This document shows, one piece after another, positions 1 through 9,051 of a stretch of 64,000 bases of DNA. The stretch is from Macrolepiota albuminosa (taxonomy: Eukaryota > Basidiomycota > Agaricomycetes > Agaricales > Agaricaceae). The position numbers were made by a program, and so were the translations under genes. Every line of letters starts with the position of its first letter. Within the stretch, counting starts at the first letter, position 1. The notes under the pieces are model-generated. The model saw nothing but the letters and a program-made list of their open reading frames with translations. It was not told the origin of the DNA and searched no databases. The stretch lies in assembly GCA_027475525.1 (NCBI GenBank), contig JAMWFC010000115.1:186001-250000 (forward strand), given 5' to 3'.

Positions 1-712
1 CTTGATCTATGGATACTCAGGTGTCTGGAACTCCGGGGCTAGGACTCTGGGATTCAAGACACGGATGGGGGGTTCTCCCAAGAAAGGGGACTTGATCTGG
101 GGGTTTTGGGGTTAGAGGTTGTGAGCTGAGTAGGGGTCAAGTCAAGAACCAGGGGTTCTAAGATGAGACCGGGTTAATAAAGTGTAAGTTGTGAAGTGCG
201 TACCAAACTCAGAGCACGCGGTTATTCAAGCGTGCCAGTCAGCGCATATCAGTCAAGCAAAGGGCACGCAGCAATTCAAGTTAATATGAAGACTAGCGAA
301 TATAACGGGGAACTACACTATAAGTACTACAGGGCTGGGTCTGGGTCCCTGGGGTTCTGGGGTGTCTGAGATAAGTTCCAGGAGGCATTGAGTAGCAGGA
401 AAGGGACTGTATACCAGGATTGTGCATGTAGGGCGCGCGATCAATTGGCGTGGAGGGAGTCACTATGCGTGATGCATCATGATAGCCCAGAAGTGGGCAG
501 CACAATCTGATCATTGATTGTGGTTTGATGGCAGTTGATCCTGGGGCCCATGATGTGGGTTGCTGGGGTGCCAGATAATGGTGGCCTTTAATGCATGTGA
601 TGGCAGTGTCGGTAGTCATGATGACAGAGCGCATTTGTGGGGTCAGAGAGAGGGTCCCAGATGGGGTTCCAGGGGTGTCCCTGGGTGGATCCAGAGGGGA
701 GGAGTTGTGACA
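1..712 (+). repeat. LTR (family A), 5' end cut by the window edge
   Basis: This stretch is a diverged second copy of the solo LTR at 55359-56047, in the same orientation. Shared landmarks include the run beginning CTTGATCTATGGATACTCAG at position 1 and the end ...GTTGTGACA at 712. About 58 bases of the 5' end lie outside the window. The sequence directly after it (713-906) reads as the continuing minus-strand Copia relic, so the LTR appears to have inserted into that relic. The probable right target-site copy is GTCTC (713-717). The left flank is not visible, so it cannot be told whether this is a solo LTR or the 3' LTR of a full element. Confidence 0.8.
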
Positions 713-1293
713 GTCTCTCTCCCATTGTCAGGCACAACCTTTGATGTTGAGACAGGAATCCAGTTAGATTGTCATGGTCATGGATTGTTGATAGGGATGT
801 CTCAGTGAGGTTCTGGTGTGACCGGTTCTTTGTTCAGGACCATGGAAATTTGATCAAGTTGTTCTGAGTCCCGATTGGGCATATGAGTTGGTTTGTCATC
901 TTCTACTCATAGACTTGGTTTAGAGGCTGAGCTCTTTTTGATGGCCTCAATAGAGGGTGTTGGAGTTTCTAGATGTATTTCTGGAGGATGTGGACTTGTG
1001 AAAGGTGATTTTGCTTGATTGTAACTCTTAATAAACCTGATGTGATATGAACTATACACTTTTCCAGTAGATCTTTTGAAGCAACAATAGGCTTTAGAAT
1101 TCATGTTGTAGCCTATGAGAACACATTTAATTGATCTTTTGTGAACTTTTGGATTGTGCTTGTTGAGGGTTAAAACAAATGCCCTATGACCGATCTCTTT
1201 CAAGTATGAGTAGTCAGGTTTCCTGCCAAACCATAATTCATTTGGCATGGTGTTTATGGTATTAGAGGTCTTTGTTATTCTATGGAGGTAGGC
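713..1293 (-). pseudogene. Ty1/Copia relic: integrase C-terminal end and start of RT linker
   Basis: On the minus strand the frame around 1248-907 reads PNELWFGRKPDYSYLKEIG, then HKRSIKCVLIGYN. This is the conserved integrase C-terminal region of Copia polyproteins (the 'NELW.G..P...LR.FG' and 'K...GYF.GY' blocks). Below 907 the frame continues with stop codons into the LTR insertion at 712. The upstream half of the same integrase is at 2207-2958 and the two halves are separated by a 0.9 kb insertion. It is a decayed fragment with no intact pol. Confidence 0.75.
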
Positions 1294-2206
1294 TGTGGTG
1301 ATGAGCTCCTACTATGGCTGGCCATGAATAGCACCAATACCCACACTGGGACCACCAGAAGCACCATGCTCTAGCACTTCTGGCACTAATTTTTCCATAT
1401 TTTTATACTAATAACTCACAGCTATAGCATCCAATTACTCCAAAACTACTTTCTATGGCACCACTATTGACACCTCACCGCACCTTGCCACCTGCACTGC
1501 AAGGCTATACCTTTACACAGATACTTGGCATCAGTCAATCTGAAATAATGCTCTTAGCCAGTGGCAGTGCTTACAAGATAGAATGATGAAGTATTTTCAT
1601 GACAGTATCATTATGGACCTTTTTACCATACAATTAACACTTACTTACATTCTTATCAGTTCACCATCCTCTAGCAGTGCTTAGCCTCTTAGTGTCAGCT
1701 AACTTCCTTTACTATAAATACTTACTTTTTATTAGTAGCACATCATCAATTTGGCAGTAGGGATTGTACCCCAACATTTTGGTCACTCTGCACAACAGAC
1801 TATCTTTTGTTGACCATGTCAGCAATAAGACTCTGCTTTAGTTCTCTCTCTTTCTCTAGCTCTATAGCCTCTTAGCACCTTGCAACTATGGCTTGGTGTT
1901 TGTGCTTAGATCTGCTAAGCAAACTTGTTATTTTATCATCTCATTTTAGGTGCTAACACTTAGTGCCTCTTAGCACTTTGCCTTAGCGACTCTTAGCACC
2001 TTTTCTTAGTGATTCTTAGTGCCTTTTCTTAGCGACGTTTAGTGCACTTCTAACCATCCACTTTTCTTGCCACCAACCTCTTGCCTACCATAAGTTCTCT
2101 GGGACCTGTTCAGGACTCAACCCTCAAACACTTAGCACACCAAAAGCAATATTGACTAAGTAGCTGTACTAATGCTAGTGCACCTTAGCTCAATTTGGCA
2201 TCATCA
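1294..2206. repeat. 0.9 kb insertion inside the Copia integrase, with clustered CTTAG motifs
   Basis: The Copia integrase reading breaks after a minus-strand FYLTA motif (near 2210) and resumes with AYLHRITKTSN (near 1293). The interval has TG...CA ends (TGTGGTGATG and GGCATCATCA) that are imperfect inverted repeats of each other, and no coding content. No clean target duplication is visible. Within about 1860-2040 the motif CTTAG occurs about nine times, often spaced near 10-13 nt (variants CTTAGCACC, CTTAGTGCC, CTTAGCGAC). It could be a solo LTR or a non-autonomous element; the type is not resolved. Confidence 0.5.
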
Positions 2207-2958
2207 GCAGTCAAATAGAATTTGTCTCATAAGTATGGTGGACACTTCACAGCTAAGCGCATTGAACAAGCTTTCCCATTTAATGTTCAATGCATTCATT
2301 TAATGCATCTCATATGTGCTGACATGTATGGAGCACTGACCTTAAGAATAATACCTTTTGACCTGTACCACTCCTTGTGTGTATCACCATTCAGTTCCTC
2401 ATCATGACCAGTACGTAATACTTTCAATATTTTACCACTCTCATTTTCATAAGCAAGAATCCAAGCCTTCAGTTCTCTGAACGCATCATCCTTTCCTTTC
2501 AAAGGAATAGACCAAGGTTTATCTGAGTAATCATCGACAATGTTCATAACATAATAGTTTCCAGTATGTGAAACAACTGCTGATGGTCCTGCAAGATCCA
2601 CCCAAACTTTTTCAAGCCTTCTCATGGCCTTATGCCCATTGCCTTTCTCCCTTGCTTTTGGTACTGGCATTTTAGCCTGTTTATCAAGTATGCAATGGTC
2701 ACATATAGGAGGCTTGGATAGAAAGGCTTTGGGCATATCTTCAATCATACCCATGCATGTCATTTGCAAAATAGCTTGATAATTTGCATGTCCCAGGTGG
2801 TTGTACCAAGTGGTGATATTGGGTATGTTGTGTACAGTGAATATGTGGTCAATATATAGGTTCAAGGCATAGAGGTCTCTTTTAAATGTGAGCATTCTGA
2901 TTACAATGATTGTGCTTGTAGCTTTCTTGATAAGAGTAGTGCCAGTATCATCAAACAT
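2207..2958 (-). pseudogene. Ty1/Copia relic: GAG-pre-integrase and integrase core
   Basis: The minus-strand frame from 2958 reads the GAG-pre-integrase module (WYNHLGHANYQAI, then the ICDHC zinc pair), and then the integrase core (EKVWVDLAGP, YYVMNIVDDYSDKPW). After the core come LRTGHDEELNG and SAPYMSAH, recognisable but altered versions of the D/E catalytic blocks. In-frame stops follow (for example after MRCIK and in CPPYL-stop-DKFYL). Order and spacing fit a Copia pol read right to left. It is non-functional. Confidence 0.8.
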
Positions 2959-4470
2959 AGTAATGATTCTGGCATGCTTTGCAAATTTGCTTACAGAAAA
3001 AGGCAGACCATGGACTTGGGAATGTAAAGAGCATTGTCAAGATATATGTATGTTCCTTTTTCTGTGTAAAGGTGGATACTGCTTATACCTATGGCAGCAA
3101 TCATTGAACCTCCTACTTCTCAAATCAGATGTCCTGTGATTGGTTTAAGGGAAGTGAAGTTGGATGAGTTTGGTGATATGTGTATCATCACACCTGAGTC
3201 TAGGTAGAAGGGTGAGGGCTCTATTGGTTGGATCAAGCTTGACAGGGTGATCTCATTTTTCTGATTGTGGTTGGATTGGTCAATCATACACTCCTTCTCA
3301 AGTGCAATCAGAGAGTCAAATTCTAGTGCCTCAACTTCTGCAATAGTGGCTGTGCCTGGAATCATGTCGGAAGCCAGCCCCACAAACTCAGGCTTAGCTG
3401 TTGGTGTAGTCTTCACTTCCTGTGATGTAAAGTATATGGCAATATTGTCAGAGTCCCCTTCAACCATAAATGCAGACCCCCCAAATGATGTGATGGTCAA
3501 TTGCATCGTCTTTTTTTTGTCCTTAGACTTCTGTTTATTGAAATGGGCAATACAGGCTTTACATGATTCCTCAATGGTCTTGCCAGCCATCTCTCCACCC
3601 TCCAATATGCACCAAGAGAGGGTATGGCCAGTAAAGTCTGTACAACCATGAGACTTGCACCTAATACAGACTAGCCTGTCATATTTTGACAACTTTGCTG
3701 CATAGATCATCAGAGTTATATCTGCTGGGGCAGTTCCAGCCTTGTCCACATCAATCAGTGTTTATTCACCCTCAAGGAAATGCCTGATCTCAGTTGGTCC
3801 ATATTCTGTGGTATCAACAGCAGAGGTAAGATCACAGGAAATGATTGATCTAATGTGGGTGTACAACTTATCAGAGAGGGAAGACAGTATGGCAATTGAC
3901 TGAATCAATTCCTTGGTAACGTCACCTGCCTCAAAGGCCCTATCAATCTTCCCAATGATATCATCAGCCATCTTCATCAAGGACTGACCTGGAGTACATT
4001 TCATCATGAGTGCCTCCTGAAGCAGTCAGACCTGCTGTACCAGCACAGCTCTCCCATGCCTCTCCATCAAATATATCCATAGGTTGGCAGGATTTCACTC
4101 ATCAGCACAGAGTTTCTGTTCTGTTGAGGACAATGTGTGCTTGATGAAGGAACAAGTGAGGCAATTGTTACTTGTCCATGCATAGTGCACTTGCAGCTGA
4201 TAGGTCTCCATGTGGTGGGAGAGGTTGGTGAAAGACATATTCCCAAAGTTGAGCCATGGAGAGCTCGAGGTTCATATTATACAACCACTCATCCCATCTA
4301 CCCTCATCTTTCTCCAATATGTGGCCAGTCCAAGCACTGGACACTTTCCTAGCAGGTAAGATGATAGGAGTAGCTGAGTTATCAATCCTTTGCATCTCAG
4401 CAATCTCCTCACTAGTGAAGGTGGTAGTAGGGGTAGTCATTTCAAACAGTAGTGCAAGAGTATTGCTCAA
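2959..4470 (-). pseudogene. Ty1/Copia relic: gag and aspartic protease
   Basis: The minus strand contains gag pieces at 4470-4168 (MSNTLALLFEMTTPTTTF, then EGRWDEWLYNMN), 4007-3762 (SLMKMADDIIGKIDRAFEAG) and 3749-3120. The last piece holds a Cys/His cluster beginning LVCIRCKSHGC and a Copia protease motif PFYLDSGVMIHISP, where the usual DSGAT is DSGVM. The pieces are separated by stops and frameshifts. They follow the primer-binding site at 4585-4593 in the expected order (PBS, gag, protease, integrase), so they belong to one degenerate element. Confidence 0.75.
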
Positions 4471-4584
4471 GCATAGAGAATAAAATCAATCAAGTTATTG
4501 TAAGTTCTCACATCAAGAGTAGCTGGATAGCTGGTTCAGTTACAATTGCAGTAAATATAGGTCAAGATTCAGAAACAGCAGTTG

Positions 4585-4593
4585 CCCATAACC
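4585..4593 (-). promoter_or_regulatory. Copia-type primer-binding site (half-tRNA iMet)
   Basis: The minus strand reads GGTTATGGGC at this point, just upstream of gag. It is complementary to the anticodon arm of eukaryotic initiator tRNA-Met (which contains GCCCAUAACC). This is the internal priming site known for Drosophila copia and many Copia elements. The same sequence recurs at 6774-6783 next to a second LTR-like structure. Confidence 0.7.
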
Positions 4594-4860
4594 TATTAGA
4601 ATCTGAACCTAGTGAGACCTAATAGAACACAGACACTGTTAGTGTCAATCCTCAGTCTGTATCATAAATGACTATATTTTGTACCTAATAGAACATAGAC
4701 ACCGTTAGTGTCAATCTAATGGTATGTAGTCAATATTGATATGTAAAATCTGTATATAAAATATAACTCACCCTCAGTCTGTATCATAAATGACTGAGGG
4801 TGCCCAACTATGGATGCAAGTATATAACTTGTCCAGTCCTTTATTTGTGCCATAATGATG
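4594..4860 (-). repeat. Copia-type LTR containing an intron plus its spliced duplicate (locus 1)
   Basis: The structure lies directly behind the PBS. The right end is set only roughly, because Gypsy coding relics resume near 4880. Read on the minus strand it is: TATA-like TTATATAC (4827-4820), hairpin, block B (ending ACTGAGG), a 56 nt GT...AG interval (4771-4716), block A (4715-4683), a 13 nt link GTACAAAATATAG, then B again joined directly to A (junction 4650/4649), then the LTR end and PBS. The two B blocks are identical and the two A blocks (about 33 bp) differ at two positions. The second B-A junction equals the spliced form of the first. Confidence 0.6.
4716..4771 (-). other. Intron within LTR locus 1
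   Basis: The minus strand starts GTGAGTTATA and ends CCATTAG. It is 56 nt long, typical for basidiomycete introns, with a branch-like TATTGACTAC near the 3' end. It lies between blocks B and A and is exactly absent from the adjacent B-A copy at 4650/4649. The 5' splice site GTG is the outer part of a hairpin arm (4769-4779 pairs with 4792-4802). Confidence 0.65.
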
Positions 4861-5890
4861 GTGATAATGGGATGTGATATTAGTGAGGGTGAACTGTGAT
4901 AAGGTAAAAGTAGTGAGGCATGCTCACAGTGTCCTTTGTTATTCCAACATAGTGGCCCACTATTCTGTGGGCCTGTTCTAGAATAGTTGTGGTCAATGAC
5001 TGCTCCTGGAAAATGCAGATGATCTTGGACCCTGTGGGTTTGTTGAGATATACAAGCTTCTGCTCTACTGTAAAGCACAGGTGCACATTTATATGATTCA
5101 GAATCTCTGCAAAGAGATTATTGTGACCATATCCTTGCTAGATACATGTACAAAACTGCACATCATTTTTGTTGGTCAGTGCTAGATGACAATCCTGTGA
5201 CTTTAATGTTTCTTGCAGTGTCACCTCCCTGCTACTAAGATGCACTCTCTGCACTTTTCTCTGGTGTACTTAGGTGACCTTGTGGTCAACCAACCTCTGA
5301 GCCTCAATATCTCAAGCTTCTCATTGTTCCTGTAGTCGCCTACTGTGATGTGTCTCCTGCACTTGCATGGCACATATTTTGACTATGCATTTTTTTATTT
5401 CATGGAATCTATGCAAGAGCAGATCTTTGCCCTCTAGGTCTATTTTTTTGTCTGGACAAACAGTCTGTGACTTTGTTCAGTTCACCTTTGACATAGATGA
5501 TATTAAACTGACATTGCAACATATAGTCAAGCCAGCAATGTTGTCACAGAGATAGATGCACTTGAGTTTTGAAAAAGTCAAGTGCTTTGTGATCCATGAT
5601 AATATGGATCTTATATCCCATTAGCTCATCCTCCCACTTCAGGAGAGCTTGTCACATAGAGACATCACAATGGTATATGTCATACATTGTAGAGGAGCTT
5701 GCTTTGCGCTGTACAATATGTGTCCAGCAGAGTCCACTACCCTGTAGTGGAGCAGTTCCCAGCGTGCTGGAGAATACAGAGCCATGGACATGTCACAATG
5801 TGCTGTATGACATGGTCCAGTGGATCGATAAAAGGCAGGCACACACATGCACATGCAGGCCCAGCAGACACTAGCAGACATCAACATGCA
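4861..5890 (-). pseudogene. Ty3/Gypsy relic: RNase H and integrase zinc-binding domain
   Basis: Read on the minus strand, 5660-5460 gives LLKWEDELMGYKIHIIMDHK and, after further residues, FNIIYVKGELNKVTDCLS. This is nearly the same as the RNase H end of the Gypsy element at 58700-58900. Next, 5086-4880 gives LVYLNKPTGSKIICIF and ILEQAHRIVGHY, the start of the H2C2 integrase domain. Frames are broken by stops. The Copia LTR of locus 1 interrupts it on its 3' side, which gives the order of insertion. Confidence 0.7.
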
Positions 5891-5938
5891 TCAGCAGCTG
5901 CTAGTGGGCATCAGCCCAATCAGTAAAAACCTCCTCTG

Positions 5939-6772
5939 TTAGCAGACATCATGGCATGAGTAAACCCTCCTCAAGGTTTCCCACTTCCCTCCCCTCTCCC
6001 TTCCTCCCTGCAACAACTTGAGGCTGCATGCCTCCCCTTCTCTCCTTTTTCCACCCTGTGTATAAGTGAAATGTGTTTGACAATTCTGGTGGTCAAAATG
6101 ATAAGAAAAATGTTGCAAATAAATTGATGAAGAGTCAGAGGAATTTAAATGAGGATGAGAGGTTTGAAATGTGTGATTAGCATTTGATAATGTAGAAGAA
6201 GTATGTGATGGTGGCAAAGAAATATTATGAGGTTGAATGTCTTCTGGGCAAACAGAATATGCCCAAAAAATATGTGTAGAGAAAGGACATGAAAGAGCAG
6301 GATTCAAATGTGAAGAAATTGTATATGACAAAACTGAAGAATCAGAATCAGAATAACATGTGTGAACTGAAAGAGGATGAACTGATGGCCATTGGGAAAC
6401 AGGCACATGAAATAAAGTGGATATATGCAGTAAGGGAGATGAAGAAACAAAAGAAAAAAGGGTCTGATAAAAAAATGATTATTCTGAAGATTATTAGGGG
6501 TATCAAAAGTGTTAAAAACATGTACAGAAGAATGAGGTCTTTGTGGATTGGTGATTGGTGGCTCAGGTGGCTGAGCAGTCATAGATGGGCCCATCATTGG
6601 TAGCATCTGAGCATTATTGCCAGTGTGAGGAAATCATTGAGGATGGTGTTTTCTCATGAAATAGCAAGACATAATAACATGAAAGGACTGAAGCACTGTG
6701 AAGGTGGCCACAAATGCCTGGTATATATGCAAACTGGCAAAATGATCTAGAGAAAGTCCAAGCGTAAAGGAA
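5939..6772 (-). other. Degenerate retroelement-like sequence downstream of LTR locus 2
   Basis: Two overlapping minus-strand open stretches (6606-6304, beginning MLPMMGPSMTAQPPEPP, and 6406-5939, Ser/His-rich) follow the PBS at 6774-6783 in the position of an internal region. An A-rich run near 6445-6480 may separate them by frameshift. I do not recognise a gag or pol domain. It could be remnant coding sequence or chance low-complexity reading frames. Confidence 0.3.
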
Positions 6773-6773
6773 G

Positions 6774-6783
6774 GCCCATAACC
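6774..6783 (-). promoter_or_regulatory. Second half-tRNA iMet primer-binding site
   Basis: The minus strand reads ...GATTCCA|GGTTATGGGCC. The LTR-like unit ends in CA and is followed at once by the complement of the initiator tRNA-Met anticodon arm, as at 4585-4593. Confidence 0.65.
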
Positions 6784-6998
6784 TGGAATCCCGGACCTAT
6801 ACAGACACAATTAAAAATAAGCCTCAGTGTCGAGCCTATGTAGTGGTTAACGACTATATTTGAAATACCTATACAGACACAAGTAAAAATACTGAGTAGA
6901 ATGTATAAGTATGATTGCAAGGATGAAGAATGGATAAGCACAAATTACTTACAGCCTCAGTGTCGAGCCTATGTAGTGGTTAACTACTGAGGCTGTAA
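6784..6998 (-). repeat. Copia-type LTR containing an intron plus its spliced duplicate (locus 2)
   Basis: On the minus strand: a hairpin (arms 6949-6961 and 6986-6998, 13 bp perfect), block B ending CACTGAGGCT, a 61 nt interval 6952-6892 with canonical ends GTAAGT...CTCAG, block A (6891-6867), a 15 nt link GTATTTCAAATATAG, then B joined directly to A (junction 6820/6819), the end GGGATTCCA and the PBS. The B blocks are identical over about 30 bp and the A blocks differ once in 25. Its sequence is unrelated to locus 1 apart from the CCTCAG/CTGAGG hairpin core and an ATATAG before the second B. It lies 126 bp upstream of the WASP start, in the opposite orientation. No TATA-like box is seen here. 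Confidence 0.6.
6892..6952 (-). other. Intron within LTR locus 2
   Basis: The interval is 61 nt with 5' splice site GTAAGTAATT and 3' end TTCTACTCAG on the minus strand. Removing it from the B-interval-A copy reproduces the neighbouring B-A copy at the junction (GAGGCT joined to TATTTTTA). The GTAA of the 5' splice site is paired in the hairpin with an upstream TTAC. Confidence 0.65.
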
Positions 6999-7123
6999 AA
7001 AAGAAGGGGACGACTGATGATGTCGCAAATCCACGTGATTGATCGGATGGGCGGAGATAAGACCTATGCCATAGGTCAACAGTTCCTTGTGTTCCGACTC
7101 CCGCAACTTTCACTTCGACTGGG

Positions 7124-8785
7124 ATGTCGCCCCCGTCCTCGCTCTCCAGCTCCGAAAAGGAAAAGGTAAAAACCGATGTCCCTGGCTCAAAGGTCCTTCA
7201 CGCCGCTCGGGCGCGCGTGTACTATGCCTATCCCGACCCGAAGAAATGGTCGTATGCGGGCCTCCAAGGAGCTATTGCGTTTGTGAAAGACGGTAAAACG
7301 GGGGTTTCGTCCTTCAAGCTTGTGGATCTGGAAGGAACGAGGGGCGTTATTTGGGAGCATGAGCTGTACAGCGGGCTGGAATATTTCTCGGATAGGACTT
7401 TTTTCCACTCGTTTGCTGGTGACGTGAGCTTGTGTTTGGTCGACTCCTCTCATTATCGAGAAATTGATGAAATGGATGTAGGAATGCATGATTGGATTTG
7501 TGTTCTCTCAAGAGACAGAGGCCAAGAAGTTCTTTAAGAAGGTAACGACAAGGAAAGAAGAAAAGTCGCGTACGTGTCACCACGTATTCGAGAATGTTTC
7601 GCTCATCCTCTTTCAGCCAATTCCCCTCAGAAGAAAACGAAATCCAAACTTGGCAAAGGCGGGAAGATCGACAAGTCATCTATCTCTGCTCCTACCGCCG
7701 GTTCGTTCGTGCATGTTGGGCACATGGGATATGACCAAGAAAAGGGATTTGTCTCAAGAGGTGTCGACCCTTCTTGGGAAGCCTTACTGAACAACCTCGA
7801 AAACCAAGGCGTACCAAAGGAAGTCATTGCAAAGAACTATGACTTTATTGCGGACTATGTCCGCGAATACCAAGACCAACAATCTGCGCCACACAAGGAG
7901 CCCAAAAAACCCAAACCGCCTCCTCCGGCCCCTCGACGCCCTTTCGTTGCAAATGGCAACGACTCTTCCGAGGCTCCTGTGCCCCCGCCTCCTCCATCAC
8001 GTGTCTCGCCGCCCCGTAGGTCGCCCTCTCCGCAGCCACCACAGCAAATACAGTCACCTGCGCCACCACAGCCCCAACCGTCTGCTCCCCCGCGCAGACC
8101 CCTACCTCCGTCCACACCCGCGCCCCCTGTACCCCCACATCCTCCCGCACGTCCACCGCCACCACGCGAGCCCATACGCGAAGCTCCGCCTCCTCCCTCG
8201 CAACCAAACACCGTTCCTCCCGCCCCTCCGCCTCCGCCCGTGCGTCCGAACGTTGTACCACCACCAGCACAATCTACCGAGGTACCCCCTCTGGCACCTC
8301 CTCCGCCTCCACCGCCTCCACCACCACCACCACCTCCTCCCCCGGTACACCCAACAGAAAGCGTCCCATCGCCTCCACCGCAACCCCCAACAGTAGGCGC
8401 CCCACCCCCTCCCCCGCCTCCACCCCCACCTCCACCTCCGCCACATGTAAATGGAAGTGCACCAACAGGTTCAACCCCCGCGAACATCCCCGCACCCCAA
8501 CCAGGCCGCGCAGCACTCCTGGACAGTATCCAAGGCAAGGGCATACACAGTCTTCGCAAGACGGATCAGAATGGCAGTGCGCGCGTGTCATCTCCTTCCG
8601 GTGGAAGTGGCGGTGGCGTGGCGGCAGAAGTCGCAGCGGGAGCGGCGGTAGGGGCAGTCGCAGGCGCGGGTGCGGTGGCGGGTGACAATTTGACGAACGC
8701 GTTGATTAATGCGCTTGCACAGAGGAATAAGGATATGGGGGATAGTGATGAGGAAGAGGATGATGATGATTGGGATAGTGATTAG
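7124..8785 (+). CDS. LAS17: WASP-family actin nucleation-promoting factor
   Basis: Activates Arp2/3-driven actin branching at cortical and endocytic sites. I read three exons, 7124-7423, 7482-7569 and 7617-8785, giving about 518 residues, with GT-AG introns of 58 and 47 nt that keep frame. The N-terminal WH1/EVH1 domain runs through HAARARVYYAYPDPKKWSYA and continues into exon 2 (MIGFVFSQETEAKKFF). A CRIB-type GTPase-binding motif follows (ISAPTAGSFVHVGHMGYD), then about 200 residues of polyproline for SH3 and profilin binding. A WH2 motif (GRAALLDSIQGKGIHSLRK) and an acidic end closing in DDDDWDSD, with the usual Trp, follow. A CRIB makes it closer to animal WASP than to S. cerevisiae Las17. 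The start is the first ATG in the WH1 frame. An antisense Gly-rich open frame over the proline tract is a shadow. Confidence 0.92.
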
Positions 8786-9051
8786 GGGGTTAACGGAGAG
8801 CAAAGTGGTAGACGTGGACGCTCTATTTATTTCTGATTTTTTTTCCCTCTCGGTTCTCTTGTGCATATTCTTACATTTCAACCTTTACATTCTCATTTGG
8901 CGGGGACTTTTTTATTTTTCTTGGTGTATATAATCTCCCGATGATGTACTCTGACAAGGAGGTGCTGCGGGATGGAGAACGAGCATGAAATGACCAAGGC
9001 CTCAGACCTCAATCGTGCATTCGGATCTTCACCGCTGTACGGATGGCTTCC
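8786..9051. other. Convergent 3' region between LAS17 and the GH105 gene
   Basis: The two genes converge here. I see AT-rich presumed 3' untranslated sequence and no further coding signal. Confidence 0.5.

Noticed and set aside
4769..4802. Short hairpins with CCTCAG/CTGAGG arms as miniature inverted-repeat transposons
   Set aside because: No target-site duplications flank them, and the arms run into splice sites in each case; they are better explained as part of a larger structure.
4594..6998. A-B-A-B split direct repeats as in DIRS/Ngaro tyrosine-recombinase elements
   Set aside because: The order looks similar, but the interval in one unit has exact intron ends, is precisely missing in the other, and a Copia-type tRNA primer site lies next to it. 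There is no tyrosine recombinase sequence nearby.
7855..8559. Gly-rich antisense open frame opposite the WASP polyproline tract
   Set aside because: It is the mirror image of CCN codons; low complexity and no independent support.
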